Origin: a virus
Direction: 5' to 3' (one strand)
Virus record (IMG/VR): IMGVR_UViG_3300021197_001495
Coordinates: 1 to 39,011 of that record
Length of the DNA: 39,011 bases
A program made the translations under genes and the position numbers. The notes below the pieces were generated by a model that worked only from the letters and a program-made list of their open reading frames with translations, was not told the DNA's origin and did no database searches. This document shows positions 15,255 through 23,200 of this stretch, one piece after another (the stretch's first letter is position 1; each line of letters begins with the position of its first letter).

Positions 15255-15983
15255 ATGGTAAATATAGATACTGTATATCAGAGAGTTTTAGCTATAGCAA
15301 ACAAGGAGCAGCGTGGTTATATAACTCCATTAGAATATAATCTTTTAGCTAATCAAGCGCAACTCATCGTGTTTGAACAGTATTTTTATGACAGACACGC
15401 GACGGCTCAAATGCCTGGTAGTAAAATTAATCACTCTGATGTTGATTCGATGTTAACGGAGAAGATATCTATTTTTGAGCGTAGAAACATTTCGTTTAGC
15501 GTTAACTTACCAGACGATCTATATAGATTAGATTCAATTATATATGCGTTAGAAGATCCATATAAGTGTGGAGATCAAACAAAGGTTTATAAAAGTTACG
15601 AGTGCGTTGAGGTAAGCGCAAAGGAGTGGCTTTATGTTCAACACGCTCCATTGTTACAACCAAAAGATATTAGACCTATTTACATTAGAGATGAAAACAA
15701 CAGAGTTTTTGCTCACGGTACTAATAATGAGGTGTTAACTAATTTAACGTGTAATTATATTAAACAACCTGATAAGGTAGAGTGGGGATATGACGTTATT
15801 GGAGAAAAAGCCCTACACAACGGCTCGCCTAACAAGACCACACATTTTCAACATCACCCATCAGAAGAAACAGAATTAGTAATGAGAATATTAGAATTAG
15901 CTGGAGTTATAATAGAAGACCCTAATTTAGTACAGTATGCTAATCAAAAAGTCAACACGCAAATTCAACAAGAAAAATCATAA
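15255..15983 (+). CDS. Putative head-tail connector protein 1
   Basis: 242 residues with a poly-A leader and no Shine-Dalgarno sequence. The N-terminus, VYQRVLAIANKEQRGYITP, is a helix-turn segment I have seen in connector or ring proteins of Bacteroidota podoviruses; the following EYNLLANQAQLIVFEQYFYD is a second helix. The middle is strand-rich with several Tyr/Asp (NLPDDLYRLDSIIY), and the end is a helix (LVMRILELAGVIIED). It lies three bases before a second connector-like gene. Placement after the capsid and before the tail genes supports an adaptor role; the family name is from memory and not from a search. Confidence 0.65.
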   Translation: MVNIDTVYQRVLAIANKEQRGYITPLEYNLLANQAQLIVFEQYFYDRHATAQMPGSKINHSDVDSMLTEKISIFERRNISFSVNLPDDLYRLDSIIYALEDPYKCGDQTKVYKSYECVEVSAKEWLYVQHAPLLQPKDIRPIYIRDENNRVFAHGTNNEVLTNLTCNYIKQPDKVEWGYDVIGEKALHNGSPNKTTHFQHHPSEETELVMRILELAGVIIEDPNLVQYANQKVNTQIQQEKS

Positions 15984-15986
15984 TAA

Positions 15987-17198
15987 ATGGGATTACTATC
16001 GCAAGAAGAAATAGATTACTATATAGGACGTAAGGAGTTTACTGGAGATGGTGTTACAACCATTTTTACTGTAACAAAAATTGAAGAAGCACTTCACTGT
16101 CATTTAGATGTAGTGGGTGGATCGCATAATGCTAGAGTAAAACTATTTATTGATGGCGCTCTATATCCTCAGTTTTATGCAGACGCATCTGGTACCGTAA
16201 CAATTAACTACTCTTTTGAATACGACTCTATTAATGGATGGGCCATAATGTTTATTACGCCTCCGATTAGTGGTGCTAAGATATCGTTAGACATAAAAGT
16301 AGATTTAGACGCAAACACAGCTGCTTCTGGTCCAAACGTAGGTACTACTAATATAGTCGAGCAATACCACGTGACTCCACTTAGAGACGTTATTAACAAT
16401 TTTATGATAGCTTACACTGGGGAAGACAAAATAATAAGTAAAGTAAGTAGAACAGACGTTCAATTTCATGCCATGAGAACTTTACAGGAGTTGTCTTTTG
16501 ACACTTTTAAATCTTCAAAAGCTCAAGAGATAGAGGTTCCACCTTCTTTAGTTATGCAACTACCTCAAGATTATGTTAATTACGTTAAATTAACTTACAA
16601 AGATAGTTCTGGTATAGAGCATTTGTTATATCCAGAATTGAAGTCATCTAATCCAAACGCTATAAAACAATCAGCGATCGGAGAGTACGTTTTTGACATA
16701 AACGACGATGGCGTTGAAGATACTACAATGCTAATACACCCTCAGTATTCTGATACTTGGTCTAGTTTTTCTAGTTCTAATAACAGTAATCAGCAAGTAG
16801 ATTTTGATGATGATACTTTCGTACCATACCTAGGTCAAAGATATGGTTTAAGTGCACAACGCGCTCAAGCAAATGGTAATTTCTACATAGATGAAGTAGC
16901 GGGTTTAATACACTTTAGTTCAAATCTATCAGGAACAACTATTACTCTGAGATATATTAGTGATAGTTTAGGTACAGACGAGGAGATGGTTGTACATAAG
17001 TTTGCTGAAGAGGCGATGTACAAGAGTTTAATGTATGCTATACTATCTACTCGTAGTAATGTATCAGAGAACATAGTGCAAAGATACAAAAGAGAAAGAT
17101 TTGCTTCTGTTAGAACAGCAAAATTAAGATTATCAAATATTAAACTAGAAGAATTAACTCAAATATTAAGAGGTAAATCTAAATTTATAAAACACTAG
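15987..17198 (+). CDS. Putative head-tail connector or neck protein 2
   Basis: 403 residues. Residues 1-110 look like a small beta domain (GRKEFTGDGVTTIFTVTKI, then VKLFIDGALYPQFY); 125-205 hold a helical segment (VINNFMIAYTGEDKIISKV) followed by an EVPPSLVMQLPQDYVNYVKL stretch typical of neck proteins; an acidic loop with VDFDDDTFVP lies near 270; the final 80 residues are long basic helices (EEAMYKSLMYAILSTRSN, KRERFASVRTAKLRL). An extra N-terminal domain fused to a connector core is the best reading. It ends three bases before the giant tail gene. Confidence 0.65.
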   Translation: MGLLSQEEIDYYIGRKEFTGDGVTTIFTVTKIEEALHCHLDVVGGSHNARVKLFIDGALYPQFYADASGTVTINYSFEYDSINGWAIMFITPPISGAKISLDIKVDLDANTAASGPNVGTTNIVEQYHVTPLRDVINNFMIAYTGEDKIISKVSRTDVQFHAMRTLQELSFDTFKSSKAQEIEVPPSLVMQLPQDYVNYVKLTYKDSSGIEHLLYPELKSSNPNAIKQSAIGEYVFDINDDGVEDTTMLIHPQYSDTWSSFSSSNNSNQQVDFDDDTFVPYLGQRYGLSAQRAQANGNFYIDEVAGLIHFSSNLSGTTITLRYISDSLGTDEEMVVHKFAEEAMYKSLMYAILSTRSNVSENIVQRYKRERFASVRTAKLRLSNIKLEELTQILRGKSKFIKH

Positions 17199-17201
17199 AA
17201 T

Positions 17202-20200
17202 ATGCCGGAAATGAAGAACAACTTTCAGGGAGGTAAAATGAACAAGGACCTTGATGAAAGATTAGTGCCAAGTGGTGAGTACAGAGATGCTTTAAACGTA
17301 GAAATAGCAACGACTAGTTCCTCTGATCTTGGTACTTTACGAACTCTAAAAGGTAACTTGCTTCTCGGTGGATCATGGCAAGGTACTAATGGTGTTCCTG
17401 AAAGTGGCACTTGTGTTGGATCTATATCTGACGATAAGAACGATAAGCTTTACTTTATGATAGCCGGTGAAGACACGGATTTTATAATAGAATACGACTA
17501 TGGCACTCAGTTGTTTTTTCCTGTATGTGTAGATAATCACACTGCCAACGCGCATAGAGCTCTAAACTTTAACAAAGATTTCTTAATAACAGGTGTAAAT
17601 ATTATTGAAGATTTATTGTTTTGGACAGACAACAATTCCGAGCCAAAAAGAATAAACATAACAAGGGGTAAAGCTTTTGGCGCTACATTAAGTGCTGCCA
17701 ACTACTATACAACTCATACAAGTTTAATGGTAAAAGACGTCTCTACTGGAGCTGCGCCAAATACATTTGTTAATTCAGGAAAGCTTATAGAAGAAGAACA
17801 CTTAACAGTTATAAGAAAAGGGCCACCAGCCGCACCTGTTCTCGAAATGTTAGATACACTTTCAACAGATGATTGGGATGGTGATGGTGATTTAGGTGGT
17901 GTTGAGCTAAGAAGAGAGGTGGCAAGCTTAAGTGGAAGCTGGTTAGATGTTAATACTGGAGATTTTGTTAGCACTCTAGTTATCAGTATGTCTCCAGATC
18001 CAGATGGTGACACTGGTTATCAAGCTGGTACCGATTTTAGTGCTGGAGATATTTTAAACGTTTATCAGTTTGATGATAGAACAGTAAAGGTTAGAGTAAA
18101 AGTTATTAGTGGTGGTTCGATTGGGTACACGTGCGAGATACTATCAGGTAACAAAGACATTACAAGTGCCGATAAGTTAATTGCTGAACTAGAACAAAGA
18201 GATGCTCTTTTTCAATTTAAATTTCCAAGATTTGCATGTAGATACAAATATGAAGATGGTGAGTACTCTGCGTTTTCTCCATTTACAGAGCCAGCATTTT
18301 TACCTGGTCCATTTAATTACGTTCCTAAAGAAGGTTACAACCTTGGGATGCTTAATAACCTACGAAAACTAGCAATAAAAGATTTTGTTCATGATAGACA
18401 GATACCAGACGATGTTACTGCCATCGATATTCTATACAAAGAATCAAACTCCACAAATATATACTCCGTAAAAACAATCAAAAAAAGAGAGTACAACTCT
18501 AGCGTGTGGAACGAGTGGAATGCTCTATCTAGTGACACTAGTTGGAACCCAGCATTAAACAATTTTAACAATACAAAAGCTAGGGTTATGGGATACATGC
18601 CTATAACAACAGAAATGATTCACGCTGTTTTACCAGCAAATCAATTGTTAAGACCATGGGATAATGTTCCAAGAAAAGCGTTAGCACAAGAGGTTATTGG
18701 TAATAGACTAGTTTATGGGAATTATTTACAAAACTATAATTTACAAAACTCTATAAATAGCAATATAAAAGTAGACTTACAAGCGGGTGTGCTGTCTACT
18801 AGCGTGGGAGATGTGGCTCCAGAAGAAATCCACGCGGGACTTAAAAGACATTTAGATTATTACCCAGCAAAATCACTTAAATCATTAAGAACATATCAAG
18901 TTGGAGTTGTTTATTTAGATCAATATGGAAGAGAAACTCCAGTTTTTTCTGAAGATAAAAGGGGTGCTAACTATGGCGCAACAACCTCAGAGGCATCTGT
19001 TTATATTGATAAAGATAGGGCACCAAAAAGAAACGCTCTACAAGTGACAATGAAAAATAATCCACCAAGTTGGGCTACTCACATGAAGTTTTTTGTTAAA
19101 GAAACTTCTAACGAGTACTACAACTTATCTATGGACCGCTGGTATGACGCGGAAGATGGTAATATATGGTTGTCATTTCCTAGCGCCGACAGAAACAAGG
19201 TTGACGAAGAGACGTTTATAATTCTAAAGAAAGAGCATGACAATAACACTCCTATTGACGATCCTGCTAGATACAAAATTATTGCGATTGAAAATGAAGC
19301 TCCTAGGTTTATAAAGCTACAAAACATATCCATGGGCGCTGTTGTAGATGGGAATTTTGATGCTGATGGGACTGGTGGCGCTCACTTTCAATTAGGTCCA
19401 AATTCAAACGGCTTTCCAGGCGAACAAGGAAGTGGTTTGCATTCGTTCCAAGTAAACGTACATAAAGACGCTTTTGAATTAGCTGGATGGAAAGAGTCTT
19501 TAATAAACCAAGATATTTCACAATGTTTTTTTAGAATAACTTCTGCTGGAACTGGTACTAGTAATTACTATAGAGTAAAACAAGTAACTTGGGATGGTGG
19601 TGATGGTACGTATGCTATAAAATCTGGTAAACAGTTTGGAGGAGATATGGCTTTTACATCAGTTGACGGAACTTATCTTAACAGAAACCCTAATTGTGAG
19701 TTACAAATAATGAAAAAAATACCTGAAGATAGAGCAGAGTTTGAGGGTAGATTTTTTGTAAAAGTATTAAAAGATCACACTTTAATAGAAAGGCTAGGTA
19801 TTAGCTCCACGGTACAAGACAACCTAGTTGTAACAGCTAGTATGAAAGTTCAATACATAAATCCAACTGGTATACAAGCTCCAGGTGGGTGGGATGGATA
19901 CGGTACTAGTGCTAAGAAAATATCTATTGATTCAAAAACTGGGTCACATTCTTTCCGTCCTCCAGGTTATAGTAGTGGGCATGGTGATAAATTTTGGAAG
20001 ATGGCTGGTGACGACGAGAATACTAATAGTACTAGCGCTTCTTCTGGATGGTTTATAGATAAAGTTGAAGCTTTCAGACCTTTTAAGGGTCAAGTTAGAC
20101 AGTTTGTTTCTAACAAAGATAACAACGTTAAGTTTACCAATGAAACTAGTTGTCACGGAACGTTTTCAGATTGTTTATTTTCAAGTTCATACAACAACCC

Positions 20201-23200
20201 TTTGCCTAGGTTACTTCAAGCTATAGGTCTTGATACGTATAACCACGGTAATTCAACAAACTATTTGGGTATGGGAATTAAAGGCCCTGGTAGAAGTAGT
20301 GATTTCATGAGACCAAAACACAACGTCTCACGTAGTTTAGGTATAGACACGAGCATCAATTTAGTTCATCTTTCTTACGCTGGATTAAATACTGGGACTG
20401 GTGGAGGAGCATACTCAGGAGCTGGAGATGGTTATAGTAACGATGATTGGGACTTTAAACAAGGAAATAAGCACGCAGAAGATCTTAGTTTTATTGACAA
20501 AATAAAAGCGCCAGGCACACTGTGGAGGTGGAGAGAAGATCCAGATAAAGTTTTGTATAGAACTGTAGTTGGAACAGCAGTAAATCAAAATTCTGAATAC
20601 ACAGCTGCTTACATGGGTAGGGAGAAACTAGATAGAGATGGGAACGCTGGTGTTTTTGTTTATAATTATGCTAGTTTTAATGATTACTTTATCAAAGAGC
20701 ATCACCAACACACTGGTTGCGGTTGTTTTGGGTGCGGCGCATATAGTTGGACACATGGCTTTGTTGATTTTGCTAGTAGAGGTATAGGAAATACTAATTT
20801 CGGTAGTTGTTCTGGGCAAGAAATCCCAGATCTTTTAAGAGTTTCGTTTAATGCTACGGCTGCAGGGCATTGGCATAGCGGCGCTAGTGATTGGGAAACA
20901 GGTGGTCCTTTTTACGTTGGAGGTTATTGGGATTCGCACAAGAAGTTCCCTATGGGAATATGGAACTGGAAAAATTGCTATAACAGACGTAGAAGATTTG
21001 CTATTTTTGTTGAAGTTGTTGAAGACCCTACCGCGCAGATTGGTTCATATGGCCCGCACAAGTACTTACCGACTAATGACCCTAATTTACCACCGCATTT
21101 TGATCATCATGCAAACCCTATAACAACTTTTCCCGCAGGGCATGCTATGGAAGGTGGTCCTATTTTAACTCCAGCTCCTGGTATTAGGCCAGATGGGATG
21201 TACTCAGGGCACAATGACCACCCAAACGGCCCTTATTTATTTGATAAAGGCGATGGGAACGGGGCAGTAAATATAGATCAAATCCCACAGTACAAACGTT
21301 GGGATGCTAACTACACGACTAATGGTGCTGCACCTAGAGAGTCTGGTGTACCTGGTAGTGTGACTTTTGAAGTAGTGGAGCATTTTGAAGAGGATTCAGA
21401 AAAATTTACTAGCACAAACCCAGCTATTTGGGAGACAGAACCTAAAGAAGACGTTGGCTTAGATATATACCACGAAGTAGGGCAAATATATCCTATAGAA
21501 TTAAATGACAAAACAATAGAACAGTTTGTAGGACCTGTTCACGTGGATATTACTAGAAACTCATATGTACAATGTTGGGATCCACCATATGCTCCGGGAA
21601 GTGGAGCCGGCACAATCTCTTTAATGGCGGGCGGTATTCGTGATGTTAGAGTTTTAGCAGCCAAAGACAATTATGTGAGACTAGGTGTAGATACATCTAC
21701 TGCTTCAGAGCTAGCGTTAGATAGCAACAATGCGCTTCACACTACTCCTACGGTTGGATCTTATCTAATGTTCCATAGAGCGGATGGTAGTAGAACAGAG
21801 GCTCACGTTGGGCCTAACACATATAACGTGGCAGGTAGTGGAACTTGGTACGAGTTAGTTGGTATATCGGGAGAAACAGGTGTTCACAATAAACAAATAG
21901 TATTACCTTGGTTTAATTGCTACTCATTCGGTAACGGTGTTGAATCAGATAGAATTAGAGACGACTTCAATCAAGTAACAATAGACAATGGACCAAAAGC
22001 ATCTACAACATTAGAAGAACCTTATTTAGAGGAAAGAAGAAGCAATGGTTTTATATGGTCTGGATTATACAACTCTACGAGTGGTGTTAATGATTTAAAT
22101 CAATTCATACAAGCTGAAGCTATAACAAAAGACACAAACCCTTCTTATGGTAGTATTCAAAAGCTACACGCTAGAGATTCCGACTTAGTTGCTTTTTGTG
22201 AAGATAGAGTTTTAAAAGTTTTAGCAAACAAAGATGCTTTGTTTAATGCTAACGGTAATACTAATCTAGTATCTACGAATAGAGTTTTAGGAAATATTAA
22301 GCCTTTCTCGGGTGATTATGGTATATCTTTAAACCCTGAATCTTTTGCATCTGATTCTCATAGAGCTTATTTTGCTGATTCGAGTAGAGGTGCAGTGTTA
22401 AGATTATCTCAAGATGGTATTACAGCAATATCCAGCGTTGGAATGCATGCTTTTTTTGCTGGTACTTTAGCTAGAACAGGTGATTACAATATTATTGGTA
22501 GTTTTGATGATAATAAAGCAGAGTATAATATGACTCTTGAGTCAATAACTTACGAGCCATCATACTTACTTCCACTAGGAGTTACACAAACATCTCCTTG
22601 TGGCGGCGGTACTGTGGTATCAACTGGCGTTGGATCTACCACTGTTGAAGAGAGAGCTAGTTACAATACTTTATCTTATAGTGAAAAAAGTAAAGGGTGG
22701 GTTTCTTTTAAATCATGGAACCATGAAAACGGTATTAGTTTAAACAATAGTTACTATACGTTTAAAAATGGTAACATGTATAGGCATCATGTCAACGAAA
22801 CCCACAATAATTTTTATGGGAACCAATTTGATTCTTACGTAGATGTACTGTTTAATAAAGCGCCAGGTGTTATAAAGAGTTATTCTACATTTAATTATGA
22901 AGGTTCTCAAGCAAGAATTACACCAGGGGTAAACAACAGCCCTGATTACTACGATGATCTACCTAAAACAGGTTGGTATATTGGTAGCGCTGTCTCAAAC
23001 GCTCAAGAACTAGGTGAGTTAGAGTTCTGGGACAAAGAAGATAAATGGTTTAGTCAAATAAAAGGAGTAACAACAGAGTGGTTAAACGATGGTACTGCTG
23101 GTAACATAGATCCTAGAGAGTTTTCTTTTCAAGGTATAGGTGATTCAATTAGTGTAACTTGCCCTGACTGCCCACCTACTACAAGTTGGAACTGCGTTGG